NCBI GenBank assembly: GCA_032718475.1
Contig: JAUCBJ010006803.1
Location: 1-64,000 of the forward strand
Reading direction: 5' to 3'
Length of the DNA: 64,000 nucleotides
Source: Nemertoderma westbladi
Taxonomy: Eukaryota > Xenacoelomorpha > Nemertodermatida > Nemertodermatidae
Translations under genes and position numbers: made by a program
Notes under the pieces: generated by a model
What the model was told of the DNA's origin: nothing
Databases searched by the model: none
What the model saw: only the letters and a program-made list of their open reading frames with translations
Part shown: in pieces, positions 10,779 through 21,684 of the stretch
Layout: each line of letters opens with the position of its first letter
Numbering within the stretch: position 1 is the stretch's first letter

Positions 10779-11592
10779 TGTGGCGGTGAAAGCGAAAAGG
10801 TACCTTAAGGTGAAAATGACGTTTTGAGAAAATCGTATTTAAAGAAAAATTCAATTTTCAAGTCAAAATTTTCAATTTTTTTATTTTCAATGTGATATAT
10901 GCAGTTTTTAATGAGGAATCCAAATCTGTTAACGGTATGTTAACAGCAAGCTTAGTTTTGGAGATAGTCAGCTTTGATTGAGGGTAGTCAGAAGTTTTGA
11001 AATTTAAATTTCATTCCCGATAGATATTATGTTGTTCTATGTAGATTTACTCTTATAAATTAATTTATATGCCTTATTATTCCAATAGAAAACTATCTTC
11101 CAGTTATTTTCAATATGTTTGCTTGTCAATCGGTCTCTTAGTTGTTCACGTGCTGCTCGGAGTCCCAGACTTGATAAAAACCCAGCATAGTTGTTCACGT
11201 GCTGCTCGAAGTCCTGGCTAGAAAAAAAGGCCGCATAGTTGTTCATTAGTTTGCTAATGCACATTCCTGTTACACATTTTGCCCCTCAAGCCTTAACATC
11301 ACAACACAACCCCCGCCTCACTCCAATTTAGCAAACTCACTTTCAAGATATTTTGTAAGTAATCCCTACGACTATTAAAATACAACAAAAACTTTAACGC
11401 GATTTACTCATAGTAGTATATTTTCCATCTGGTTGTCTTGCCAATACTTAAATTCTAATAACTCTTGATGTACTCATCCAATCAGGATGATTTATAGCTC
11501 ATTAGAGAGCTGAGATGTTGGCCAATCACATGCAATATCTAACTCAAAAACCTCATTTTCACCTTAAGGTACCTTTTCGCTTTCAGCCACAA
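10779..11592. mobile_element. MITE-like inverted-repeat element inside the Helitron
   Basis: Inverted repeats of about 35 bp face each other. The left arm has TGAAAGCGAAAAGGTACCTT followed by AAGGTGAAAATGA at about 10787-10819. The exact inverse lies at about 11551-11586, with TGTGGC at both outer edges. The roughly 810-bp body is non-coding and includes two direct copies of a 49-bp unit starting GTTGTTCACGTGCTGCTCG (11141, 11190). I could not establish a target duplication. Confidence 0.65.
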
Positions 11593-12399
11593 GGACATTT
11601 CAGTAACAAGAGTTGTTTCCATAATCACCAGCTGTTAATAAACGGATTATTACCATTCATTGAAGGATAACAATGCCAATCAAAGGTCAACCACAATTTC
11701 TCAAACCAACTGCTTATTAGTTTTGTTTCCAATCCCCAGTAAATGAATTGCATTGCATCAAGTATCATCAGTAAGAATAGGTAGGTCACTGTAAACAAAA
11801 TTTGTACTGTATATTTGTCGCAACAGAACAAGTACGAAATTCTGTATAAATTATGATTTTTTGAGAAGCCGTTCTGAAATACAATTTATTTTTACTTTAT
11901 AATAAAACGGAAGCTGAAACTTTTAGCATTGGATTTATCTCCCGAACACGCAAATCTCCTTCACGGATAACAGGATTATGAACCGTGATCAAGGTAAGAT
12001 ATTGAATGTATATTACATAATATTAAATTTTTTGAATCGTTACACAGTAGGTCTATTATTATTTTTATGTATCGTTATCCAGAGTACGGTATTACCATAG
12101 ATAGGCAAAATAATTTTTTGTTCTTTTTCATGCTTGCTCCATCAGAGGCATTATTTGATCCATTAAAATAGTTTACGAAATTAAACAATTAATTCTAGAT
12201 ACAACCCTAATAATATTTTGATGCAGATAGAGTGAGAAGGTGCAGTAGGTGCGGCAGTCACACTAAAGGACACCCATTGCCGCTTGGAGAGAAGTGTGTT
12301 CAGATGGTAAACAAATCGGAATTGGATAAGCGGCGGGTAAATAATGGTGATGCAAGGAAACGGTATCAAACTGCTGACAGACAAAGAAAAAAACAGAGT

Positions 12400-12745
12400 G
12401 ATGCAGTTACTGCTAGAAACAGAAGTGCAAAACCTTCTGCAATGGCTGCTGCCAGAGTGAGAAATGCAAAACCTTCTGCAATGGCTGCTGCCAGGGTGAG
12501 AAATGCAAAACTTTCAGCAAAGGCTGCTGCTAGAGAGAGGAATGCAGAACCTTCAGCAAAGGCTGCTGCTAGAGAGAGGAATGCAGAACCTTCAGCAAAG
12601 GCTGCTGCTAGAGAGAGGAATGCAGAACCTTCAGCAAAGGCTGCTGCTAGAGAGAGGAATGCAGAACCTTCAGCAAAGGCTGCTGCTAGAGAGAGGAATG
12701 CAGAACCTTCTGCAATGGCTGCTTCTAGAGCGAGGAATCAGCAAC
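12400..12745 (+). repeat. 39-bp coding tandem repeat in the Helitron ORF
   Basis: A 13-residue unit (NAEPSAKAAARER and variants) is repeated about eight times. The five central units are almost identical at DNA level (GCAGAACCTTCAGCAAAGGC start). The region is Ala/Arg-rich and strongly basic, predicted helical or disordered. The unit length keeps the frame open. Confidence 0.9.
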
Positions 12746-13011
12746 CAGCTGCATTGGTTGCTGCTAAGAAGAGGAAAGCGGATCCTGTTGTTCAATCTGA
12801 AGCGAGGAAACGAGCGAAAACTGCCCCATCACTCACAAAGGCAAGCAAGCGGGCACATGATGCTAGAGAAAATAGTAAAAAATCAAAATATAAGTTAGCA
12901 TGGTATCATCATGGGGAAGTTAACTCCCTTATAAAATCCCTTCCAAAGATTAATGAAACGTGCAACTCCTGTGGGGCGATAATGTTCCCTTGGGAACTTT
13001 CAAAGACACCT

Positions 13012-13646
13012 ACTACTACTACTAGGATCGGCATGCTGCATTGCAGCTGCATTTTTAAGAATGCTGTGCCGGCTTGTCAACAAAATTGCACCGCCACAAC
13101 TCCCTATCACCCATGACATTTGCTAGATCATCCGCATCTTTAAGGCCAGTGTCCTTTAAGATGCGTCTCAAGAAAGTCATGGGCTGTCCACCATGCTTAT
13201 TCACTCCATGAGGCTGCCAAAGTACAAGATTATGCACTGGCTGGTCCTCACGGCGAAAGCAATGTCCTGCAAAGCGGAGGCGATTTTGTTCTAGTGTCAA
13301 GCTTGGGGGAACCAATGAGACACCTCCAATGTTATATAGTGTCTGGTTGGAGATGTGTGCATTGTACTTGAAACAATGTACCCGGCGTAGCATTCTTGTG
13401 AATGTGCCATCCAGAGATTTGGTGTCCTCAGCAGTTAGAGCCCAGCATGGACTCCCGTAGAGGAGTACTGGAACTACTGCTGCTTTAAATAATCGGACCT
13501 TAAGTTTCCGATTAATTCTAGGTGACTTCCAAATCCTGGAAAGCCTATTCAAGGCTGCCCATGCCTTTCCCTTACGTATTCGAAGGTCCTCACCTGACTT
13601 CCGGATCCATGATCCCAGGTAACAGAAGTCGTAACAGAAGACACCT
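13012..13646 (-). mobile_element. 5'-truncated LINE (family A), copy 1, in the Helitron
   Basis: This is the 3' end of a non-LTR retrotransposon in reverse orientation. It encodes a post-RT C-terminal region (13055-13552) with VPVLLYGSPCWALTAEDTKS and RLRFAGHCFRRED, and it ends in a (TAG)n tail. The 9-bp direct repeat AAGACACCT at 13003-13011 and 13638-13646 is a clear target duplication. Without the insert the Helitron frame reads on as ELSKTPAGGSKVFSACC. The LINE clade is uncertain. Confidence 0.85.
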
Positions 13647-16600
13647 GCAGGTGGTTCGAAGGTATTCAGTGCATGCTGTAACTATGGAACAATCCAGTTA
13701 GTACCCTTCAAGGATCCATCGCATAACCTCCAAAAACTCTATTCCAGGGACAATACCAAATCGCGGAATTACCTTGATAATATTAGGGCTTATAATGGAT
13801 TAGTGGCAATGGCATCCAAGTGTATTACTGGAAAGGAAATTCAGTTCAATAAGGGTAGAGGTCCCAAACCCTACAAGATGAGTGGGCAGATGTATCATCT
13901 AACCCCATCACATTTACAGTACTTCCTAACAGAGACACGGCTCCAAAGTTTTCGCAGATCTTTATATTCGACAAGCAATATGAAACAGATAATAGGTTAA
14001 AGCACAGCCATAATGCGAACAACAACATCGACAGAGATACTCTCGAAATCCTTCAATATGAACTGGATAAGATCAATCCATATGTTAGAGAGTTTAAAAA
14101 TGGTTCCAATGTATTTGAAGAAAACCCAGGCAAACAATTAAAGATGGTGTTCAAAGCCAAGGGATCCTGGGCAGCCAAGAAGATGACTAAGAATACGGAT
14201 GTTCCTGAAGTTGTGGTAGTTGCCCCAGGAGATCAGACAGAGCCTAGGGATGTAATACTTTACAGAACTCAGTCCGATCATCCAAATAACCACAGTACAG
14301 TCAGAATTGACGAGAACCACCTGATGTATGACCCCGTAGCTTATCCTTTGATTACACCTCATGGTGATTGCGGTTACAGCATTGACTGTGACATCCGGAA
14401 GTCCAACGGAAGGAAGATAAGTGCCATGGAGTTTTTTCGATTCCAGTTGCAGGTGCGAGACAATTTCAACACGCTCCACAAGTCTTGCAGGCTAGTGTGC
14501 GATGTGCAATGCTACATGTGCGATCAATGGAGCAAAATAGAGGGGAGTCGACTTAAGTTTCTTCGATACAATCAAGATAAGCTTAGGGTGGAACAGTACA
14601 GCGGTTTACAGGATGCTCTAACTCAAACGACAACAGACAATGTGAATCAGAGTGAGGTTGATAAAATTGGGCAACAGATCATTCTCCCTGCCAGCTTTAC
14701 TGGGTCTCCTAGATACATGTACAAGCACTATCTAGACGCCCTGGCCATTGCGACAAAGTACAGAAAGTTCGATCTATTCATCACGATTACTGGAAACCCC
14801 AGGTGGGATGCGGTTAGAGACAACCTGTTTAGCAGTCAGCAGCCCTCAGATAGACCTGACATAATGAACAGGATATTCAAAAAGGTGTTGGACGAACTGC
14901 TTGACGATTATTAGCTCTGGAGTATTTGGTGCCATGAAAGCGAAGCTGTACACTATTGAAGGGATGATGCGAGGTCTGAAGCACCAAGCACGCTCACATC
15001 CTTCTGCTGCTACATGAGATCTTGACAGTAGAAGATATAGACGAGATCATTAGTGCATAAATTCCGAACCCAGAAGATAATGCTGAGCTGTATCAGATTG
15101 TCTCTAAATGCATGCTCCATGGTCCATGTGGTTCAGTTTTTCCTACTTCCCCTTGCATGGTTGATGGAGTTTGCAGTAAAGGATTTCCCAAGGACTACCA
15201 CGAGGAGACTGTGCTGCCTAATGATGGTCATGGTTATCCACTCTATCACCGGAGAAAAGAGGGCCATACAGTAGAGTAAAATGGATTCAAGTATGACAAC
15301 AGGTGAACAACTTTATTAAATTCACACCACTTAAGTTTGATATATTTTTGCTTGAATTTATATATACGTAAGAAAATCCATTTGTAAATTTAACATGAAT
15401 CCTATTAGCATTGATTTTAATTAATTAATTAAACAACCACCATTAGTGGCATCGTTAATACAACGGCAAAGTTGTTATCGCTGTTAATTTGTACCGGTAT
15501 ATTAAATGAAATAGAACACATATTACACATTTTTACACATTAATAACACAATCATTGTGTACATATTAATTACACAATATTGCAATATTACAATGTAAAT
15601 ATCTGTTTTCAATATTTCAGGTGGGTTGTTCCTTACAACCGTTATCTTCTTCAGAAGTTCAGCTGTCACATTAATGTTGAGTATGTTGGGTCCTTCCATA
15701 CTATTAAGTACATTTATAAGTACGTTCATAAAGGAGTCGATGTCTCTACCATAGGGATTGATTCAAAAGAGCAGAAACAAAATAAGGATGAAATATCTCT
15801 CTTCGTCAATGCCAGGACCATTGATGCCCACGATGCTCACTGGCGAGTAATGGAATATGGAGTTCAGGGAAGGTTAGTTGAAAATTAATGATTCCCTCTC
15901 AATGGTTCTTTTAAAATAAATTCAAATTTTTTGATCAAGGAACTTTCGACCAATTATATATGTGCATTTAATTGTAACATTAAGCAACTACTGCAATATC
16001 AAACTATACTAACCAGGACGTTACAGTACAATATAATTAATTTACTTTTTAAGATTTCCCGCTGTTATTTCCTTGGCGATCCATACAGACGGGCAGCAGA
16101 ATATTGTGTTTCACGATGGTCAGGCAGAAAAGGCATTGAATGATGCTAGGGATACTACCCTCTTAGCATTTTTCAAGCTAAACCAGATAGATCCTTCTGC
16201 TAGACTGTATCTATACCAGGAAATTCCAGAGCACTATGTGTGGTCTAATAACTCATGGATGTTGCGCAAGAAGCAACCAGATGAGAATGCTGTACCAAGG
16301 ATGATTGGTCGAATCAACAATGTCAGCCCTACACAGGGTGAACGATTTTACCTGAAGATGGTACTCAGTCACATTCGGGGTCCGCAATCATACAAGGACT
16401 TGATGTTCTATGAACATAAACAGTATATTACATTCAAGGCGACGGCAATGGCAATGGGGTTGCTAGAGGATGACTTTGAATGGAAGCAGGCTCTCACTGA
16501 TATAACTGAATATGGGTCCAGCAGGCAGATTAGGGCCTGCTTCGCTGTCATACTACAGTATTGTCTCCCAACCGAGCCAAATAAATTGTTTCAGCAATTT

Positions 16601-18984
16601 CTCCACTCCATGAGCGATGACATCATATATGATGAGATGAAGAAAGCTCACTGTTCTAGGGAGACTGTGGACATGGGGACAGTTGAAGACAAAGTTCTGT
16701 CTTTGATTAATGATGAACTGAGTCAGATGGGATCAAGCCTAGATAGTTTCCCTGACATGCCACAGCCGAGGGCCATCACTGACGAGGAGAGGTTGACAAG
16801 AGTATTTAGTGAGGAGCGGTACGATGCAGTTAAACAGGTAAAAATCGTCAGCATGTTGGAGCCTAAGTTAAACGAGGCACAGTCAGCACTATGTGGGGAG
16901 ATTTTCCAAGCAGTAAATGCAGAGACTTCAGGTCATGGACGCACAAAACAATTCATTCTCAATTCTCCTGGTGGATATGGAAAAACGTTCACATTCACCG
17001 TTATTGGTGCCAAGATCAGGGCTGAGGGAGGAATTGTACTCATGGTGGCCAGCACAGGTTTGGCTGCTCAAAATCTGGAAGGGGGAAGGACGGCACATAG
17101 CCGTTTCAAAATTCCAAGTAACATAATGGAAGACTCCACATGCAACATCAAGGCCCAGAGCGATCTAGCAAAGCTGATCAGGGCATGTTCACTCATCATC
17201 TGGGACGGGATTTTCAGTGTGCATCGGTTTATTATTGAGTGTGTGGAAAGGAGTCTGCGGGACATTATGGATTGTGATGAACCGTGGGGTGGAAAATTGG
17301 TTTGTCTTGGCGGCGACCCCAGGCAGACTCCGCCGGTGGTTAAGAGGGGTGGTCGACCACAGATAGTTCGAGCATGTGTACAAATGTCTCATCTCTACCC
17401 TTGCATGAAGGAGCACAGGCTAACACAAAATATGCGAACTGATCCTGGTGAGTTGGAATTCTCCAGTTACCTTCTCAAGTTGGGGGAAGGGCATGAAAAG
17501 ACATATGAAGAGGAGGGCGAGAACAAGATCAAAATACCATTAAATCACCTTACTACATCAGTGAAGGATTTGATCAACCTTACATTCCCAGACTTGGAGT
17601 ATGGCTGTCACGGATCAGACAATATAATCAATGGCGCTATATATACTCCATTAAACCAGAATGTCAAGGAAATAAACGATCAATGCATCAGCAAATTTCC
17701 TGGTGAATCAAAGCAATATCTGTCTGCCGATTCTATTCTTGAAGACAACCATAAAGATACTCTTCCTTCAGAATTCATCAATTCGCTCACTCCCTCTGGC
17801 CTTCCTGATCATCGTTTAATCCTGAAGACTGACTGTCCTGTGATGTTGCTACGAAACCTTCAGGCTGGATCCAACAGTTGCTTGAGGAATGGGACAAGGA
17901 TGATAGTGATTCAGATGATGGGTAGAGCTATCGAGTGTGAGGTTGCCGTTGGGACGAACAAGGGTCTACGAGTATTCCTGCCCAGGATTCCGCACCATGA
18001 CAGAAGCGATGAGCTTCCCTTCACTATTGTCAGGAGGCAATTTCCTATCAGGTAAATATTAAAATCACGTACGAAGATAGACATGCAGCTTTAAAACATT
18101 TTTATCGTATTATTGTTGTGAGTTCTGAAATTTTCGATGTGATTTCAGTTCAGTTGTGAATTCAGCCGGGAATTTGAAATTTGGACATTACGTCGAAGCA
18201 TATGGTTCCAAAATAATACTTTTTGCTAAAAATGCGCCATTCCTTTTGACAAACCTTTCAAAATTTACATTGCGGCAAGATATGGTTATAAAATATTTCG
18301 CATATAGTCTCCAAAACATTACAATATTCTAATTTAGATTTAATTATTTAGTTAATTAATTCCATTTAATTATTCTAAATTAAATTTAATTAAATACTAC
18401 AGGTTGGCTTTTGGAGTTACGATAAATAAAGGTCAGGGCCAGGAGAATGAGAGAGTTGGAATCTACCTACCCAAGCCGGTATTCGCTCATGGTCAACTTT
18501 ACACCACCTTCTCTAGAGGAAAGAGGAAGGAGAACGTTAAAGTAACAATTATAGACAATGATGAGGGTTATACAGACAATATTGTTTACAAAGAATTAAT
18601 CTAAATCTATCTCCCGTTATATTACTTATTATCAATTTAATTATACTCAGTACCACCGTTATTTCAAAGTTGTCTGTTACTTACACTACTCTATTATGGT
18701 CACTATAATTTTGCACTATCGTATTATTTTGTATGTAATAATTAATTTACGATAATGAGCTGCCAGTATATTAATCTTTTTTATATTCGAATATAAAGTG
18801 TCTAGATCGATATACTACTTTATATATTTTTTAAATTTACTTTGCTTCTGCTTTTTGTAAAGAAGTTCCATATACTAATAAAAAGTGGGTGGCTGTTCAA
18901 ACTCGGAGGACACACGCAGTAGGCATACCAAAATTTCTGTCGATTCAAATTACGAACTCTGCTTATCGCTTGTATAAAATTGTA

Positions 18985-19019
18985 ACTAGCAATTGCGCGC
19001 CGAAGGCGCGCATTGCTAG
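18985..19019 (+). terminator. Helitron 3' terminal hairpin
   Basis: Arms ACTAGCAAT-GCGCGCC and GGCGCGC-ATTGCTAG(T) pair around GAA with a single bulged T at 18994. Such hairpins act as the Helitron 3' end signal. Here the CTAG end is part of the stem itself, rather than lying several bases beyond it as in most described Helitrons. Confidence 0.8.
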
Positions 19020-19020
19020 T

Positions 19021-20012
19021 ATCAGTAATCTGTTGATTATTGTATAAAATTATTGATGGAATATCGTCTTTAATATGAATAACACTTTGAACATACTCGT
19101 TAGATTGAACCAATGTTGTAATATGTTGAATCTGATCAGCAAAATTTCCTTTGCATCACAAATCTGAATCGTTGTCCAATGCGCATGTTTTCTGTAATCT
19201 TCTATTCTTCAATTGCTTTATGTTTCGTGGAAGATGTCCAAGTTCATTATCAAGCATGGCTTTGTATGCTTTTTGGGGAGAATTCATTTCAACCATTTCG
19301 TCAATTTTATCAAGAGTTTCTTCTGGGGATCGAATATACTGAGTTGATGGAATAGCATGAGCACACACTTCCTCCATATCGGCTACCTTAGTGCAGGACT
19401 GGCAATGGCATAGAATCTAGCAAATTTCAATGAGCCGAATTTGAATTGAAACTTATACAAATTATAAAGGGGAATTAGTTTATTCAAATTAAATTTAATT
19501 TAAATTTAATTTGTAGGTAGAGAAGAATGCATAAAATGTATAACGTTTTTCATCGGGTGAGTTTTTATTATTATCGTCGAGTAAAAACACTTTACATGAA
19601 GATGCTTCTAATCAAAAATATTGGAAATTGCTTTTGATTCAATACCAGTCTCCCTCCTACCCCTCCTACCTATATTGCAATTTAAAGTTTCCAGAATTTC
19701 AGGTGATATTGATGTTTTAGTTATGTATGTCACACGCTTTTTGAAAGAAGAGTTTGCCTTTAAAGTTGTGAAATGCTTTTCAATGTCTATAATATTTTTG
19801 GGTTGTGGATCCAATGGAATATAACGCCGCTTACGATTTCTTATTTTTTCGAGGCAATATTGACCGCTTGAAGTAAATAATCTGTTATTAATTTGCCCAT
19901 TTTCGTTCAAACTATAAGACACTTCGATAGAAGTTCCGCTATGTGCATCCCATACACCACAATCATCCTCATACCGTGCTTTCTCATTTGATTTTGCTTG
20001 TATATTTGACAT
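19021..20012 (-). pseudogene. MULE-type transposase locus, N-terminal exons
   Basis: Three minus-strand open blocks fit the N-terminal part of the same transposase. The first (20012-19608) has CGVWDAHSGTSIEVSYS and YIPLDPQPKNIIDIEKHF. The second (19377-19156) has TQYIRSPEETLDKIDEMVE and LGHLPRNIKQLKNRR. The third (19113-19021) has YVQSVIHIKDDIPSIILYNN and ends at QITD, where the Helitron cuts. The blocks are separated by short gaps that could be introns or decay. The downstream catalytic part is at 10051-10631. The family is assigned by pattern only. Confidence 0.55.
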
Positions 20013-20058
20013 ATTATCTACAATGAAAAAACTGTTAGATTTGTTTCCATTTGGGACC

Positions 20059-21159
20059 TTAGATAGGCATCAACTGTGCAGTACTCAAAAAGTTATCATC
20101 AAGACGTCCTCCAATATTCTCAGCTTCGCATAACATGATAAAATCTTTTGAAGATTGATTTGATGATTTATGAAAATATTGCGGCTCGGGGATATGCTTA
20201 AGAACATGTATGGAACATATTGAATTGGAGTTAGGATCACTTTCACTTGCACAACTATCACCAGAATTATAACTGAATGATGAACTAGTTTTACGGAAAT
20301 GTTGTTGTTGGGAACATATCGACTCGGAGCTATGATTATCAGCATTATTATCAACAGAATCGTCACTGGAACCAGTGTCATTATCGCTTGAACGCGAATC
20401 GCACGTGTGTGATATTTTAACGTAATTAGTTTCAGGGTTATTAGTAAATCGTTTACTAAAAAGAACCACAAAATGGTTCAGTGTTGTAGATTTTAGCAAT
20501 TTCAAGGAACCCATAAAGCTCCACATAATGGTCGGACAAGCTGAATCTTTTTGAACACCATCTGAAACACCACGACCTATAACCCTTCGAGAATAAACGT
20601 CACTTAACCGAATAAGTGATGTAGAATCTAATGGAGGCATATATGAATTTATGGGACTTCCAATAGCTGCAGAGATCGCATATATAGTTGCAGTTGGCAA
20701 CCCACCCCAAGAACCTAGTTTACTACAATCTGTCAACATTTTCATAAAAGGTGGTACCACTACATATGCAGACTCAATTAAGTCGACAAAATCATTTTCA
20801 TCATAATATCGCCTATGTTTTATTAATTCAAGTGTAGTAAATAATCTAATCATTATGTGGTTAGAATCTGAACCATATGCTGCCAGTGATACAGCACGAT
20901 ACAGGCAATTACCATCTCCAGTGACATATAACGGATAATAGTCTTTTAAAATCCCTGAATCGAATTCCTTCAGTAACTTTTCAGCAGACTGATCTATCGG
21001 ACTGATCTTGGTCGGAATCTTAACAGGGGGACATTTTATGTCGTAAGTGTGCAACAGTAAATCTTCATTATTAACTGCTGTGAATAATTTATCTTCCTTT
21101 GTTACATTGTTTAAGAGACCTTCGCGCAGCACGTAGCGTACTCCAACATTGTTTAACAA
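20059..21159 (-). CDS. OTU-like cysteine protease domain protein (transposon-linked)
   Basis: A 366-residue frame with an OTU-type fold. LYVTGDGNCLYRAVSLAAYG carries the D-G-N-C block (Cys at about residue 85), and LNHFVVLF near residue 230 supplies the likely catalytic His. OTU domains of this kind are known beside transposase genes and in vertnin-like proteins. The Ser/Asn/Asp-rich C-terminal third is low-complexity. The first 20 or so residues (MLNNVGVRYVLREGLLNNV) are encoded by the flanking tandem repeat, so the true start may be further in or on another exon. It is on the same strand as, and just upstream of, the transposase exons at 20012, and may be one gene with them. Confidence 0.65.
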   Translation of the reverse strand: MLNNVGVRYVLREGLLNNVTKEDKLFTAVNNEDLLLHTYDIKCPPVKIPTKISPIDQSAEKLLKEFDSGILKDYYPLYVTGDGNCLYRAVSLAAYGSDSNHIMIRLFTTLELIKHRRYYDENDFVDLIESAYVVVPPFMKMLTDCSKLGSWGGLPTATIYAISAAIGSPINSYMPPLDSTSLIRLSDVYSRRVIGRGVSDGVQKDSACPTIMWSFMGSLKLLKSTTLNHFVVLFSKRFTNNPETNYVKISHTCDSRSSDNDTGSSDDSVDNNADNHSSESICSQQQHFRKTSSSFSYNSGDSCASESDPNSNSICSIHVLKHIPEPQYFHKSSNQSSKDFIMLCEAENIGGRLDDNFLSTAQLMPI

Positions 21160-21445
21160 GCTGTTGAAACGTTTAAGAGACCTTCGCGCAGCACGTGGTG
21201 TACTGTAACATTGTTAACAAGCTGTTGAAACGTTTAATAGACCTTCATGCAGCACGTGGGGTACTGAAACAATCTGTTGAAACGATTAAGATACCTTCCT
21301 GCCTTCACGCAATATGTGAGATACTGAAACAATCTGTTGAAACGTTTGAGATCTTCGCGCAGCATGTGACGTACTGTAACATTGTGTAACAAGTTGTTGA
21401 AAAGCTTAAGAGACTTTCGCGCAGCACGTGGCGTACTCCAAACAG
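21105..21445. repeat. Tandem repeat of about 60 bp with a CACGTG-type core
   Basis: Five to six imperfect units contain TTCGCGCAGCACGTGGNGTACT followed by AACAAGCTGTTGAAACGTTT. It overlaps the 5' end of the OTU frame. The inverse core CACGTGCTGCGCGAAGG also occurs at about 1323, and a relative occurs at 11147 and 11196. Confidence 0.75.
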
Positions 21446-21484
21446 TGCTGCCCCCGTGCACCATGTCGTGCCCAGGCTGGCGTG

Positions 21485-21560
21485 CCCCATCTAGGGATCG
21501 AACCAGGGCTTCCTAATCGGAAGCCCAGGAATGTTACCAATAGACCAAGCTACTGCTTGA
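21485..21560 (-). repeat. tRNA-derived SINE or tRNA pseudogene
   Basis: On the minus strand the sequence has an A-box-like stretch (TAGCTTGGTCTATTGGTAAC), an anticodon-arm palindrome (GGGCTTCC...GGAAGCCC) and a perfect B box, GGTTCGATCCC. The acceptor stem is not convincing, so I treat it as tRNA-derived rather than as a working tRNA. Confidence 0.55.
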
Positions 21561-21679
21561 TCTAGGGTCTCGCTGCAGCTGTGCTTCTAGCGTACAACTG
21601 TGCTGTTTGCTGTACAGGGTACAGCTCTAGTCATGCCCATATAGCCGTATGAACAGACCCATGTACCTTGTTAGTGTTA

Positions 21680-21684
21680 CAGCA
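21680..21684. repeat. Target site duplication of E2, left
   Basis: CAGCA directly before the TG of the E2 5' LTR; the same five bases follow the 3' LTR at 46947-46951. Confidence 0.9.

Larger units (their letters stand above)
12227..18604 (+). pseudogene. Helitron Rep-helicase (RepHel) gene, degraded
   Basis: The protein would nick DNA with an HUH/Y2 Rep domain and unwind it with a PIF1-like SF1 helicase. In order I see: a basic repeat region (12400-12740); C-x2-C plus MFPWELSK (about 12960-13000); LINE insertion; the Helitron_like_N block IRAYNGLVAMASK...MSGQMYHL (13785-13905); PASFTGSPRYMYKHYLDALA and DLFITITGNPRW (Rep); HAH at 14989-14997 (HUH); and KYIYKYVHKG (paired tyrosines). The helicase follows (16073-18051) with Walker A GGYGKT, GGDPRQTPP and LTQNMR, then GVTINKGQGQ. 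Likely introns are 15303-15620, 15873-16053 and 18052-18402. Frameshifts near 13985, 14905 and 14975, a stop near 15057 and the LINE insertion make it inactive. Confidence 0.85.
10632..19019 (+). mobile_element. Helitron rolling-circle transposon with resolved ends
   Basis: The 5' end reads TCCTACTAATATAATAG, the classical Helitron TC...CTACTA start. The 3' end is a strong hairpin closing in CTAG (a CTRR end). It sits between A (10631) and T (19020) without target duplication, as Helitrons do. Joining the flanks gives ATTACTGATATTAAACGATT on the minus strand, which continues the host transposase frame as ITDIKR. The element is about 8.4 kb and encodes a Rep-helicase protein in several exons (12227-18604). 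It contains a MITE-like element (10779-11592) and a LINE fragment (13012-13646). Confidence 0.88.

Noticed and set aside
21485-21560. Functional tRNA gene
   Set aside because: Good A and B boxes, but I could not close an acceptor stem or a standard 7-base anticodon loop.
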